From Sweltsa coloradensis (lineage: Eukaryota > Arthropoda > Insecta > Plecoptera > Chloroperlidae): DNA of 64,000 nt. This document shows positions 34,440 through 45,325 of the stretch, piece after piece. A program made the position numbers and the translations under genes. Numbering within the stretch: the stretch's first letter is position 1; each line of letters starts with the position of its first letter. Under the pieces are notes generated by a model. The model made no database searches. It had not been told where the DNA came from and saw only the letters and a program-made list of their open reading frames with translations. Where the stretch lies: NCBI GenBank assembly GCA_024449915.1, contig JAMZAV010000962.1, forward strand, positions 326,838-390,837, read 5' to 3'.

Positions 34440-34637
34440 ATCAGCAAAGCTATACCAGCAACCGTACGCCTGGGCCTCAGGGAAGCACTGTTGAATGGCC
34501 TGCTGCAAGGCAGCCTCGTAATCACAGATGATTTGTTGGGGTTGCATGGCCGGCAGTAAGGTCTTCACGTAGTTTAAAACGGCCACGTACGCCTTGGTGG
34601 TTCTCATCTCCATTGCAACGATGACTAGAGGAAATGC
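34440..34637 (-). CDS. MULE-derived gene, exon with the second catalytic Asp
   Basis: Acceptor ATTGTTGTAG ends at 34638; 66 codons in phase 0 at both ends; donor GTGAGT at 34439-34434. It starts AFPLVIVAMEMRTTKAYVAV and contains QQIICDYEAALQQAIQQCFP, the (I/T)DxE..A block of MULE transposases with the second catalytic Asp (window residue 119). It ends GCWYSFAD, where the family has GC.FH/Y…. It joins the preceding exon (…LTIMAIRSDQ) and following exon (AICKKC…) without loss of family alignment. A 5S-derived repeat lies only 41 bp upstream in the intron. Confidence 0.92.
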
Positions 34638-34678
34638 CTACAACAATAATCAATTGTATCAAACAACAACAAACCAAC

Positions 34679-34790
34679 GGCCTTGCCATGTTGAATACAC
34701 CAGTTCTCGACTGATCACCAAAGTTAAGCAACATCGAGCGTGGTCAATACTTGGATGGGTGACCACTTGGGAACACCATGTGCCCTTGGT
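34679..34790 (+). pseudogene. 5S rRNA-derived sequence
   Basis: About 112 bp matching animal 5S rRNA throughout: CATGTTGAATACACC near the 5' end, CTGATCACCAAAGTTAAGCA (internal promoter region) and GTACTTGGATGGGTGACC-like text in the second half. Substitutions in the last 20 bp and lack of a T-run terminator argue for a pseudogene or a 5S-derived SINE head. It lies in an intron, antisense to the MULE-derived gene. The region 34791-35082 holds nothing further. Confidence 0.85.
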
Positions 34791-35082
34791 AAATGGGGTG
34801 CAGCAGATCGCCAAAGTGTGCCCTGTTAGAAAACGATCCTTGCATTGTCACCCTTAGCCACTTGCGGAGAGCAATGTTTACAAGTTCTAGTGTTAGTCAA
34901 AATTAAAATTTAAAATTTAAAGCGTGTTTAGCGATAACGCAGAGGTAGACAAGTAGAAGTAGGAAAGAGTCCCTGGAATGGTTAAGATGAGACATGAATA
35001 CTGCAAATAATATCCACTGGTGAGTGACAAATACTATACTTAGGTAGCAAAGTGAAAACAAAAGTCCGCAGGATGATATTAA

Positions 35083-35781
35083 CCTTTTCTGTGCGGCCAT
35101 CGAGTATACTCGATGCCGCCATCTTGTTTCCCCAGTGCGGCCGTCGAGTATACTCGATCTGGGGTTGTTTCGAAACGCGCGCGCTTGTTGCTGCTGATAG
35201 ATATAATCGATTGTAAAAAGTCGATTTTTAAACTGTGCTGCACTCTATGTGCAAGCTGTTTAACCATCTTCTAGTTTGGTAGTTTGACCACAGATGGCTC
35301 TGTCAGTTATTTCAGTAGTGAAAATTGGCAAAAACTACAAGTGAAGATAATAATGTCGTCTGGAAAAGGTTAGGATGATGAAAGAACACAGTTTTCAGGC
35401 AAAATAGGTTGTAATTAGGAGGTTTATGATCACTATTCCGACTTGGTTAGCAATCATAGACTTTGAAGTAAAGGTTGAAGTAATAGAAAAGTAGAGGACG
35501 TTGCCAGTAGGCCTAGGTGACGAAAACCAGCTCACACTTACGTAGGCCTATGCTAGGGCAATTGTCACATGTAAATAATAGTCTTGACAGTATCAAAGCA
35601 AGACAAACTAAACAAGGTGTATGTATAGTGTAATGAAATTTACTTCATTTCAAGGATGATTAAACATTTTAATAAGTTAAATATTACTATCAAAATACAA
35701 GTGAGAGAAATTGACTTTTTGCTCAAAATAACCCAGCACTGGGGTGTTGGGTGCTCCGTTCAAAACCCAGCATTGAAAAGG
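35083..35781. mobile_element. Non-autonomous piggyBac-type element (699 bp), copy 1
   Basis: TTAA on both sides (35079-35082, 35782-35785). Ends CCTTTTCTGTGC and (complement) CCTTTTCAATGC. The left subterminal region has CGAGTATACTCG twice (about 35101 and 35146), parallel to CGACTATAGTCG in the intact piggyBac at 26956. No transposase. Confidence 0.88.
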
Positions 35782-35785
35782 TTAA

Positions 35786-36514
35786 ATAAAATGCACTCGT
35801 CACAATAGGGAGGTAGGGCCTATACTATTCGGATTCGGTTCCAGACCTTCTGGGAATAGGGTATCTCAAATCCAGAAAGACTAAATTATGTTACTACATC
35901 CTGCTAATGTACAGAAAGCGTTGTTATCTGCCCTGGGGCTGGAGATTAGGGACGGGCAAATGCGTGGACTCCTAAACCTGTAGCCCTACACTAGCGGCTA
36001 TCAGAGCGTGTACACCTGCACAATGTTTGTTTATGGATAAATACTGAAGTTTAAAAAATATGTGTATGCTTAGTAGTAGGGCTGGGCAATGAAATCGATA
36101 TTTTGATACAATATCGATATGACCCGATTTATTCCCGATATTTGATTGAATATCTAAATAAAAATTTTTATTTAAAAAATAAATGTAAAATTTTTATTTG
36201 AAAAATCAAGTTTTAATTTCTAATGTTCCACATTTCAATTGCCCGTGCAAAATTATTATAACTTGTAAACTCTTGTTCTCGTCACCTTTCATCCCCTCCC
36301 CTTCCCACTCGTCGCTACGCTTGTCCATCGCCCCCCTTCACCCGCTGTGTGCGCTTCTACCTGTCGGCCGGGCGTGTGCGAAGAATAACTGGAGCAATCT
36401 GCCAGTCACATTTATCACCAAGATGTCTGTCAAAGATAGAGCGATCGGGGTAGGGATGTGCGAACGTTCAAAATTAGAACGCGAACTCGAACTTAAAGAA
36501 ATTTCGAGTTTGCA
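35786..36514. other. hAT-like end sequences, no complete element
   Basis: AGGGCTGGGCAATGAAATCG with ATATCGATAT words (about 36079-36135) and TAGGGATGTGCGAACGTTC with GAAC/GTTC words (about 36451-36505) look like left ends of two hAT-type elements. The matching right ends were not found. The same block is at 31940-32663. Confidence 0.4.
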
Positions 36515-37566
36515 ATGGAAATGCTGGTGACTGTCCCACCATTAAGTGCTAGGAGAAGCAAGGCAGCGATATGCCTACATGAGAAACTTCTGAGACTTGA
36601 CGAAGAGGAATGGGACAGAGAGCCGGTAGAGAGGCTGAAGACACAAACTACATTTATCACAGCAGCGAAGCAACTAATGAAGCAAATTTTGGGTAAGGTG
36701 GATTTACGAGATCGAATGGAGCTTCCTACACCTGATATGAGGGTCGCTGTACTGGAAGTCCAACATGAGCTAACGGTGGAAGGAATTGAGAAGAAAAAGG
36801 CGGGTTATACTGAGGATGAACTTCGATGTCTGACAGTTGCTCATATAGCGAAGCACTACCCCACCCCAGAATGGGTACTTGTATATACAGACGGGTCTGC
36901 TACCCCAGGGGAGGGAAAAGCAGGGGCTGGGGTATACTGGAATGCATTCCAGCAAGCATTGCCAGCAGGACGTAATGGAAGCAGTTATGACGGAGAAATC
37001 AAGGCAATCAAAGTAGCACTTACTAATATAAAGGAACAGCAAATACCAAAAGCAGTGCCATTGTGAGTAAGGACATGAGAGACAGTGAGACGTTGGAGTG
37101 TAATAGACTACTGGTCTGGCTGGTAAACAGGAAAAAACAGGTGACCTTACAGTGGGTGCCAGCACACTGTAACATACAAGGGAACGAAGAAGCAGACAGA
37201 CTCGCGAAAGAGGGGAGCAGGATGAAGCAGAACAAGAAGCCCCTATCCTTCAATGCCGTCAAATCTCATGTGAACACCGCAGTGAAAAACAACATCAAAA
37301 AGGTATGGGAGAAGGCAAGTAAAGGCAAACAGTGGCAAGGAGCAGTCACAAAAAAAACGAAGTGGAGAAATCGGCAGACTGAGACGGCACAATTCAGATT
37401 GGAAACCGGTCATGACCTGCTAGCTACACACCTTCATAAACTAGGGATAACTGACTCAAGCACATGTACACTATGTGCTACAGAACAGCATACCAGGGAG
37501 CACCTACGCAGATGCCCGGTACTTCAAGAAATAAGAGACGCAATGCCAAAAGATACCCAAATATGA
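36515..37566 (+). pseudogene. RNase H domain and C-terminus of a non-LTR retrotransposon
   Basis: RNase H follows a short upstream region. It has VLVYTDGSATPGEGKAGAGV (first Asp), NGSSYDGEIKAIKVAL (Glu), then a one-base frameshift at about 37060 near the DS position. After that WVPAHCNIQGNEEADRLAKE (final Asp) and a zinc-knuckle-like tail CTLCATEQHTREHLRRC. The order RNase H then Cys/His tail is typical of I/R1/Jockey-group LINE ORF2 ends. RT and endonuclease are missing (5' truncation). The last codons lie in the left arm of the foldback at 37555. Confidence 0.85.
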
Positions 37567-38152
37567 TTTCTTAAGAATGCAGTAATACGTCTGAAAAGTC
37601 AGTAGAATGTAAGAGGGGCTTAATAAAAGAGCGGATTATTTTTTTGAATTTTTTTTGACGGGACATAACTTCAGAATCAACAATTGTATTCAAATTACTG
37701 GAATCAGTTGCTCAAGTTCAAAATTGTATTTTTAGCAGCAGTTTTTTGTATATTATTTCTACACTCCTTTATCTACAACCTAAATAAAAGGATTTTTGTA
37801 TTTATATGGTTTGTTGCATTGCACAATTTTTTTCGCCTGCCGGTACAATTTCAAATTTTGTACCGTTTAACGGAAAAAATCGTGCAACGCCTGAAATCAT
37901 ATAAAACCAATAATACTTATATTTAGGTTGTAGATAAAGGAGTGTAGAAATAATATACAAAAAACCGCTGCTAAAAATTCAATTTTAAACTTGAGCAACT
38001 GATTCCAGTAATTTGAATAAAATTGTTGATTCTGAGGTTATGTGCTGTCAAAAAAATTTCAAAAAAATTATCCGCTCTTTTATTAAGCCCCTCTTACATT
38101 CTACTTACTTTTCAGACGTCTTTGCTGCATTCTTTAGAAATCATATTTGGGT
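37555..38152. repeat. Foldback with ~290-bp arms overlapping the retrotransposon 3' end
   Basis: ACCCAAATATGATTTC begins the left arm at 37555 and its complement ends the right arm at 38152. The arms contain GAGGGGCTTAATAAAAGAGC and GTAGATAAAGGAGTGTAGAA in both orientations. The spacer is near 37840-37870 (GCCTGCCGGTACAATTTC). Arms are about 90% alike. No target duplication resolved. Confidence 0.8.
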
Positions 38153-38213
38153 CTAGGGATTCCCCTTAAATGATGTTATGTTCTAGGGGCACTAGAAATA
38201 GCAATAAGATACA

Positions 38214-38872
38214 CTAGGGAAACGCCAAAGTCGTTGTTAAACGAGTGAGCGCCAAATATAGAGTACCAGGTATCATTCCCCATACTGGGCTAGATCCAGC
38301 CTTGGGTATATGGGAGAAAATGGGATGTTCCCGGGTACTCAACACTTTGCTCACTCACTCGTTTATCAACAACTTTGGCGTTTCCCTAGTTATTTAAATT
38401 GAACATTTAAAATGCTAATCGTGTTTCAAACATATTAGCATGAAACATTAACAAATTTCCAAGATAAAAGAAAATCAATTTAATTTTTATTTCCCATTTA
38501 ACACCCTTCAAAAATAATATGTGGGTGTAAAAATATAAAAAACTTTGAACTATCGGGTATCGAACCCCAACCCTCCGTGCTAAATGCTTACCACTAGCCT
38601 GGTAGACCTTGTCCCGCTAGCTGCTACTAAACAAATGCTATTGATATTAAAAAAATCACATTTTTATTTATTGTCGGCTTAAATCGCAATGGATCTAGCT
38701 GATTTTGTTAACAGTTCTCAGTCAACTCGTACCGGATGTCTGTATAAAATTTCAGCGCAATCTGTTCAGCGGTTTGGCTGATTTTCGATGTACAGACAGA
38801 CAGACAGACACACAGAATGAGAGCCGTTTGAGTTGAAAGGAGACACGCGGTCGCTCCGCTCCCTCGTTTAAT
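38214..38872 (+). mobile_element. CTAGG-family Helentron-like element, AAACGAGTGAG subfamily
   Basis: Starts CTAGGGAAACGCCAAAGTC, with inner word TTGTTAAACGAGTGAGCG. It ends CGCTCCCTCGTTTAAT. An inverted second left-type terminus lies at 38343-38389, so 38214-38389 is a small head-to-head pair. The body includes a tRNA-like stretch (minus sense, about 38545-38610: CTAGTGGTAAGCATTTAGC…GGGGTTCGATACCC) and a CAGACAGACAGACAGAC run before the right end. Confidence 0.7.
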
Positions 38873-39821
38873 AAAGAAGAAGATGGCGTTAACTCTTTAC
38901 CTTATATTGTACTAGGAAAACGCTAAAGTCCCGTTGCGTTGTTGAGCGAGCACCGGTACGTGCAACACGACCCGAGTACGACATTCCCATAATTGGATGA
39001 GAGTAGCGAGCGAAGCGAAGATTCCATTTCACTACACTGGAGAAAAAAATCCGGAATGTTTTTTTTTTTTTGTAATTTTGGCTGTTTGTTAACACGATTC
39101 CGGCTAAACTGATACTCCAATAATTACAATGAAATTTTATGGAGGCCTTTGAAATCTCTGAACTTAGAACTGCCACGTTTTTGAGCAAAATCGAAAAATT
39201 ATTTCTCATGAAAATCGCAATTTTACGATTTTTAAAAAATTTCTTCGACTTGTAACACCTACATGCTTTATCCGATTTTAATGATTTTTTCACAGAACCA
39301 TAATTTTATGAATTAAGATATTCTTGTGAAATTTGAGAGCAATCGAAAAATTATTTCTTAAGAAAATCAAAATTTTACGTTTTTTTTTCTTTTAAAACAA
39401 TTCTTTGACTTATAACACATGCTTTATCCGATTGTAATGATTTTTTCACAGAACCATACAGGGGCGCCGGATTTTGAAAATTCCGAGGGGTGCTCAACTT
39501 CGTGGAGAAGGGACCAAGCACGGGGGGTTTGGGGGGCGAGCCCCCCAACATAGCGCCGCAGGCGAAAATTTTGAAAATCACGTTTTTAGAGTGCGTTTAG
39601 TGCGTTTTAGACAAAATTAGGGGGCTGGATGCAATATCGAAATACTGTAGTTTTTGTACCGCAAAAACTAGAAAACTACCAACAAGAGAATTGGAACACT
39701 AACGAGATAGATCATCATGTTACCAAAATAATGCAATTTTTTACAGTAAAAACTAGAAAACCGTAAAAAAAATATGGAAGTGCGAGATAGACCATGTTAC
39801 AACCATCGAATATGCATATCA

Positions 39822-41093
39822 CTAGGAAAACGCTTAAGTCCCGCCTCGTTGATGGATGAGCTTTTTTGTAAGTTTTTAGGGTAATTATGCCGTATAGCGC
39901 CTCACGCCAAAATCACCATAATTTTCACCCAAAAAGGCATTGAAAAGCATTATTATGTTACCTTTATCTATTTATTACTGTTTTTGGTGTAAAAGGTGAG
40001 TATCTTCCCATTTTTATGTTATTTCAATTGTGTTTATGTGTTGTTGTATAATACATCAGTTGTCATCACGCCATGTTGGAGCATGGTTGCCAACTGTCAT
40101 TTTGGTAAAACTACCGTAGGGTACCCCGCTTCCAATCAATCAATCAAGTCAATTGTTATTGTAGGTGCGGCTGTCCACTTATGTAAGACTAGCTGGGGTC
40201 CAGGGACGAAGCCCCGGTGGGGGGGTTAAAGACAACAAAATAATAAATTATTCGGTACAGAAGTACCGAAACGGAAAGAATTTCGGGTGTTTTATTGTCT
40301 AAAGTGTTCTCAGTTTATGTTTCAACAGTCGGTAGGCCTACATGGCTTGTGTGTGTTTACATTAAAATGGCTGCTCAGTGCAGCTACTATCACTACGTAG
40401 GCCTGGTCATATTTAAGAGGTTAGTACTTTGTAAATGCTTTTGAAAATAAATTTCGTTTATTGTAAATCGTGATTTCATTATTGATTATGTGATTCACAG
40501 TGAAAATTGTCTTTTTGGGTGAAAATTATGGTGATTTTCGCGTGAGGCGCTATACGGCATAATTACCGTTTTTAGTTTGCGTAGGACCACTTTTCCTTTG
40601 CAAATGCTTTTTGAATACATTGTAGGTGATTGTTGTCAAGTTTCTATTGTTACTTGTTTATTGTTATTATAAACCACAAAAAATCATATTAAAACCTTTA
40701 TTTCTATGTATTCTGTGTAACTTTTTCAACTTTTTCTTTTAAAAGGTACTACATCACCATTACCTTAATGTCCATGTGAAATATGAACGTTGTAGCCCCA
40801 TCCGTTTGGTCAGAATTGGCCCAAATGTCACGAAAATATCACACTAAAAATCGAAAAAATCGTAAAAGTACCATATTCATGAGAAATATTTCTTCGATTG
40901 TACCCAAAAACGTGGCACGTCTAAGTTTAGAGATTTCAAAGGTTCCCTCCAATTTTCATCAAGATCGCATATGCCGTTTGCCCGGAATCGTGCGAACAAA
41001 CAGACAGAAAAACAAACAAACAAACAAAAAAACATTGGAGCTAAATGTTTTGAGGGGTCAGTGAAATTGAAGTCTTCGCTTCGCTCATCCAAT
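39822..41093 (+). mobile_element. CTAGG-family element (GATGGATGAGC subfamily), nest level 4
   Basis: Starts CTAGGAAAACGCTTAAGTCC and ends CTTCGCTTCGCTCATCCAAT. The flanks of the inner insertion match the uninterrupted copy at 10181 (TTTTTTGTAAGTTT and AGTTTGCGTAGGACCAC). Confidence 0.85.
39880..40567. mobile_element. Merlin-like inverted-repeat element (688 bp), nest level 5
   Basis: 56-bp inverted ends, one mismatch, starting GGTAATTATGCCGTATAGCG. 8-bp duplication GTTTTTAG at 39872-39879 and 40568-40575. GG-starting termini with an 8-9-bp duplication fit the Merlin superfamily; this is inference because no transposase is present. The empty site is seen in the related element at 10181, which supports the borders. 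Confidence 0.85.
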
Positions 41094-42599
41094 AACGTTC
41101 GCAATCGCGTCCAACAATCATGAGCCTTGCTGCATGACTCAAGTGAGTTTGACGTTTGACTAGCTCTAGCATAGCATATCAGTTCTCAGCGCGAGCACTG
41201 TCGAGTGTCGAGCATGGCCACTCTTTTGGTGGGGATTCCGGTTCGAGCATATGGAAGTGGAGAAGGGCATGTGTACAAGTGAAAAATAGAAACTTTTTTT
41301 TTAATACCTCAAAACTTAGATAGTTATAGGCCTAACTTTTATTTCGTCAGGATTTTTGGAGGGGTGCTGCGCACCCCTCCAAACAATCTGAGGGGTGCTT
41401 CAGCCCCTGAGCACCCACATAATCGGCGCCCCTGGAACCTTAATTTTATGAATTAATATATTCGTGTGAAATTTGAGCGCAATCGAATAATTATTTCTTA
41501 TGAAAATCACAATTTTAAGTTTTTTTTTTAAATTACGATTAATTAAAAAAATTAAAAATTTGAGTTTATTTTTTATTTAATTGAAATTAAATTTAAGAAA
41601 ATCTTCAACTTGGTAATGATTTTTTCACAGAACAACAGAAAATCCGCATAACACATGGCAGCTCAATGCACCAATTACGCTCATCCAACAACGCGGCGGG
41701 ACTTAAGCGTTTTCCTAGTGTTACATACCAATAAGTCTTTAAGGTCTTGATCGATTTAGCTGAAAATTTGTAAAATAGGAGAGAATGGATAAAATCCACC
41801 GCCATCTAGAGGACCTTGACATCATTTCTTTGGGAAAACTATTTTAACTCTTTGACAACAAATAATACACTGCTTCCTCGATAGTATTTTGATTACTTCT
41901 AGGTGGCAGTGCATAGTGACCAGAATTCTCGTGCGACTTTTCGTTGCCATGGTAACGTTACTTTTGTTAAAATGTAATTTCTATCTTCACTACTTAAGGT
42001 CTTGACCGATTTTGCTGAAAATTTGTAAAATAGGAGACAATGGTGTACTTATTCACCCTGCAAAATTTCATAACGATCGGAACATTTTAATTTTTTTACT
42101 TCTTTATTTAATTTTCAATTTTTTATAACCAACGATCGGATTTTGTTCAAAAACTATACAGCAACCCGCATAGGTGGTATGTACATGTGTGCAAAATTTT
42201 AGGTCGATCAGAGAAACAGTGCAACCTGTACCGAAGCAGTAACAGGAAAAAAAAAAAAAAAAACAGACATTCGAGCCATAAGAGTCAAGTGGAGACGCTC
42301 GCTATGCTCGCTCAATTAACAGAACACTAAAAGATCAAATTACATTAATATCAACGATTTCTCCTGTCAGAAACATATATCAACTACTCCTTCACTTCTT
42401 TTCCCCGTTGTCATGGCATTGCACTGCCTCCTTGAACAGCGAAAAAATGTTCAAAGTTCGGTGTTTTTTTTATTTTTTACTAATTTGTAGTAGTGCAGGC
42501 ACCCCTTATTTGACATGTCAAAAAATGGTCCTCAGTTTATAGGTACAAATTTTAAAACAAAAATTAAATGATGGAGGTGCCGGTCCAGACTTATCACTA

Positions 42600-43189
42600 T
42601 TTTTAAACGATGGAGCGGAGCGACTGAGAGACTCCAGTCAATTCAAACGGCATATTATTCTGTGATTCTGTCTGTCTGTCTGTACGTCGAAAATCAGCCG
42701 AACCGCTCAACAGATTGCGCTGAAATTTTAAACAGACATCCGGTACAAGTTTACTTTGAACTGTTAACAAAATCAGCTAGATCCATTGCGATTTAATCCT
42801 ACAATAAATAAAAATGTGATTTTCTAAAATATCGATAGCATTTGTTTAGTTTGTTTTGGCATGACCTAGTGGTAAGCATTTAGCCTACCGCACGGAGGCT
42901 TAGGGTTTGATGCCCGTTTGAACTTTTTTATATTTTTACACCCACATATTATATTTTGAGTGGTGTTAATTGGTAAATAAAAATTAGGTGATTTTGTTTT
43001 ATCTTGAATATTTGTTAATGTTTCACGCCAATACGTTTTGAACACGATTCGCATTTTGAATGTTCAATTTAAATAATTATTGTTGCAAAGTGAGTTCCAG
43101 TTTAAATAAGGTGACCAGACGGACCGGTTTTAGAAGTCAGAACACTTTGCTCACTCACTCGTTTACCAACGACTTTGACGTTTCCCTAG
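42600..43189 (-). mobile_element. CTAGG-family element, AAACGAGTGAG subfamily, minus copy
   Basis: Right end TTTAAACGATGGAGCGGAGC at 42600, left end GACTTTGACGTTTCCCTAG at 43189 with inner word complement CTCACTCACTCGTTTACC. It contains the tRNA-like stretch in sense orientation (about 42860-42920: GACCTAGTGGTAAGCATTTA…GGGTTTGATGCCC). The sequence 43190-43705 holds no element I can name, apart from GTTCGAGTTCGAGTTAGTTC at about 43228, similar to hAT subterminal words. Confidence 0.7.
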
Positions 43190-43705
43190 TACTTACTATA
43201 ATAACTGTTTGATATCCCTTTTTAAGTTTGGTTCGAGTTCGAGTTAGTTCAAAATTTTTGTGAAGTTTGAAGTTCGTTTTTTAACTGAAGGTGTATAAAC
43301 CCTAAAATAGCACTCAAGATGCACTACGCAATTTAATAATCACTGCAATATTTTTAGTAAAGTCAGCTACGAACACCCAATGTGACAGATCACTCGCATA
43401 CTTCGGACGACGCAGAGAGATAGAGCGTGAGAGAGAGGCTCGCTCTCTCGGGGAGCGAGCGAGGGAGAGCAGCCGATGAGTGCAAGTGAGACGAGATTAC
43501 GGGCCGTCCTACACGGCGAGCACATGACGTGAAACTCGGAGACTCGGGAACATTTGCGACGCCGCGGCGGGTGGTACAAGTCAGTTTGCAATGCCGACTT
43601 TACGTGGTACTGAGACTGCTGGCGTCGCAACTAAAAAAGATGCGCAAATATCACGCTAAGGCTACCAAAATTGTAGCATGCTACAGCTACAATATGCTCT
43701 CTTAA

Positions 43706-44957
43706 CCTTTTCTGTGCGGCCATCGAGTATTCTCGATGCCGCCATCTTGTTTCCCCAGTGCGGCCGTCGAGTATACTCGAGCTGAGGTTGTTTCGAAACA
43801 CGCGCGCTTGTTGCTGCTGATAGGCATAATCGATTGTAAAAAGTCGTTTTTTTCAACTGTGCTGCACTCTATGTGCAAGCTATTCAACCATCTTCTAGTT
43901 TGGTAGTTTGACCACAGATGGCTCTGTCAGTTACTTTAGTAGTGCAAATTGACAGAAACAACAAGTGAAGATAATAATGGCATCTGGAAAAGGTTAGGAT
44001 GATGAAATGACACAGTTATTAGTAGAGGTAATGAGAAATGGTGATATAAAAACCCAAATTTCGTTTTAAAAAACCCAAATTTCGCGTTTTTCGCGATTTC
44101 AAAAAAATTGTCAATACCGTTACTAAAAAATAAAAAAATCACAAAAAAAAAATTGTACGCACTGTTATTTTGGTATACTATTTTCGCGGAAGCCGTGATA
44201 CGCGCCGTTATTTTGGAGGTATATTTCCGTGAAGCTCGTGACGTCACGGTACCCCGCCTACCGCGCGCGTAATATTCGGTCTGGACCGGCACCTCCACCA
44301 AAACTGGACCGGCACCTCCACATCACTTTACATTTTGCACACTAAAAGGTCCAATTTCGCGATTTAATTCGCGTTTTGACCAGTTTGATGTAATTTCGTT
44401 CGTTATTTCGCGCTATACACGAAATTTCGCAAAATTCGCGTTTTCAAAATGTTTTTTTTCCATCACTAAATGATGTAATTCGGTGACAGTATTACATTAT
44501 TGGCAATAAAACGGACATCGAGAAATTTTGCGAATTTCATTATCACCATTTTTCACTACCTCTAGTTATTAGGCAAAATGGGTTGTAATAAAGAGGTTTA
44601 TGATTCATATTCGGACTTGTTTAGCAATCATAGACTTTGAAGTAAAGGTTGAAATAATAGAGAAGTAGATGACATTGCTAGTAGGCCTAGGTGACGAAAA
44701 CCAGCTCACTTTTACGTAGGCCTATGCTAGGGCAATTGACACATGTAAATAATAGTCTTGACAGGATAAAAGCAAGACAATCTAAACAAGGTGTATAGGC
44801 CTAGTGTAATGAAATCTACTTTCATTTCAAGGATAAGGAAACATTTTGATAAGTTAAATTTTACTATCAAATACAAGTGACAGAAATTTACTTTTTTCTC
44901 AAAATAACCCAGCACTGGGGTGTTGGGTGCTCTGTTCAAAACCCAACATTGAAAAGG
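43706..44957. mobile_element. Non-autonomous piggyBac-type element, copy 2, split by a hAT insertion
   Basis: TTAA at 43702-43705 and 44958-44961. Ends CCTTTTCTGTGC and (complement) CCTTTTCAATG. CGAGTATTCTCG and CGAGTATACTCG palindromes on the left. Apart from the insertion at 44023-44564 it matches the copy at 35083. Confidence 0.88.
44023..44564. mobile_element. Non-autonomous hAT-type element (542 bp)
   Basis: 8-bp duplication GTTATTAG at 44015-44022 and 44565-44572. Ends TAGAGGTAATGAGAAATGG and (complement) TAGAGGTAGTGAAAAATGG. Interior has TTTCGCG/CGCGAAA words and two copies of GGACCGGCACCTCCA. Confidence 0.88.
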
Positions 44958-44961
44958 TTAA

Positions 44962-45325
44962 GAAAGGAGTGCGCTACTGGTTCCGCTAGAGGTAAAAGTA
45001 GCATGCTACTTGTAGCGCGCTTCTCCCCAAGAGTGCCATTTAGATGTTGACATGTTGTTGTCCTAATGCATCTGTCATAGGATGTTTGGATATTGAATCC
45101 CAAATCACGACTAATGTGGCGTTGCGGAAGAATTGTCGGACAAGCTTTGAAATGCCCTATTGCTTAGCGTGCAACAGCAACCACAGTCAAAACAGGGGTA
45201 GATGGACCTCAGCCGCAAACTTTAGGACAGCCGGTGGTCGGTCGCACACAACATAATACTACATGGGTTAAACGTGTACACCCATAAAAGACGTGACAGG
45301 TACACTGTAGTGGAGCTGGGCTTAC
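44962..45325. other. Intron sequence of the MULE-derived gene
   Basis: No element resolved. A 70-codon plus-strand frame (45044-45256) has no recognisable domain. Confidence 0.25.

Larger units (their letters stand above)
39459..41434. mobile_element. Non-autonomous hAT-type element, nest level 3
   Basis: Termini CAGGGGCGCCGGATTTTG and (complement) CAGGGGCGCCGATTATG. 8-bp duplication GAACCATA (39451-39458) and GAACCTTA (41435-41442), one mismatch. Inner blocks GAGGGGTGCTC appear at both ends. No transposase. Confidence 0.88.
38992..41719 (-). mobile_element. CTAGG-family element (GGATGAGCG subfamily), nest level 2
   Basis: Minus orientation: right end ATTGGATGAGAGTAGCG at 38992, left end GCGGGACTTAAGCGTTTTCC finishing at 41719. 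Body sequences on both sides of 39459-41434 match the uninterrupted copies at 7998 and 22296. Confidence 0.85.
38912..42316 (+). mobile_element. CTAGG-family Helentron-like element, TGAGCGAGC subfamily, split by nested insertions
   Basis: Left end CTAGGAAAACGCTAAAGTCC with inner word TTGTTGAGCGAGC (38912-38952). Right end CTATGCTCGCTCAATTAAC at 42302-42320. A 2.7-kb insertion (38992-41719) splits the body; 41720-42316 resumes with CCGCCATCTAGAGGACCTTG, also found in the 24359 and 46060 copies. Inner word and right end pair with each other. Confidence 0.75.

Noticed and set aside
42566..44325. An element bounded by GGAGGTGCCGGTCCAG (42572) and GGACCGGCACCTCC (44285, 44312)
   Set aside because: The right copies lie inside the well-defined hAT element at 44023-44564, so these are probably shared internal words and not the ends of one element.
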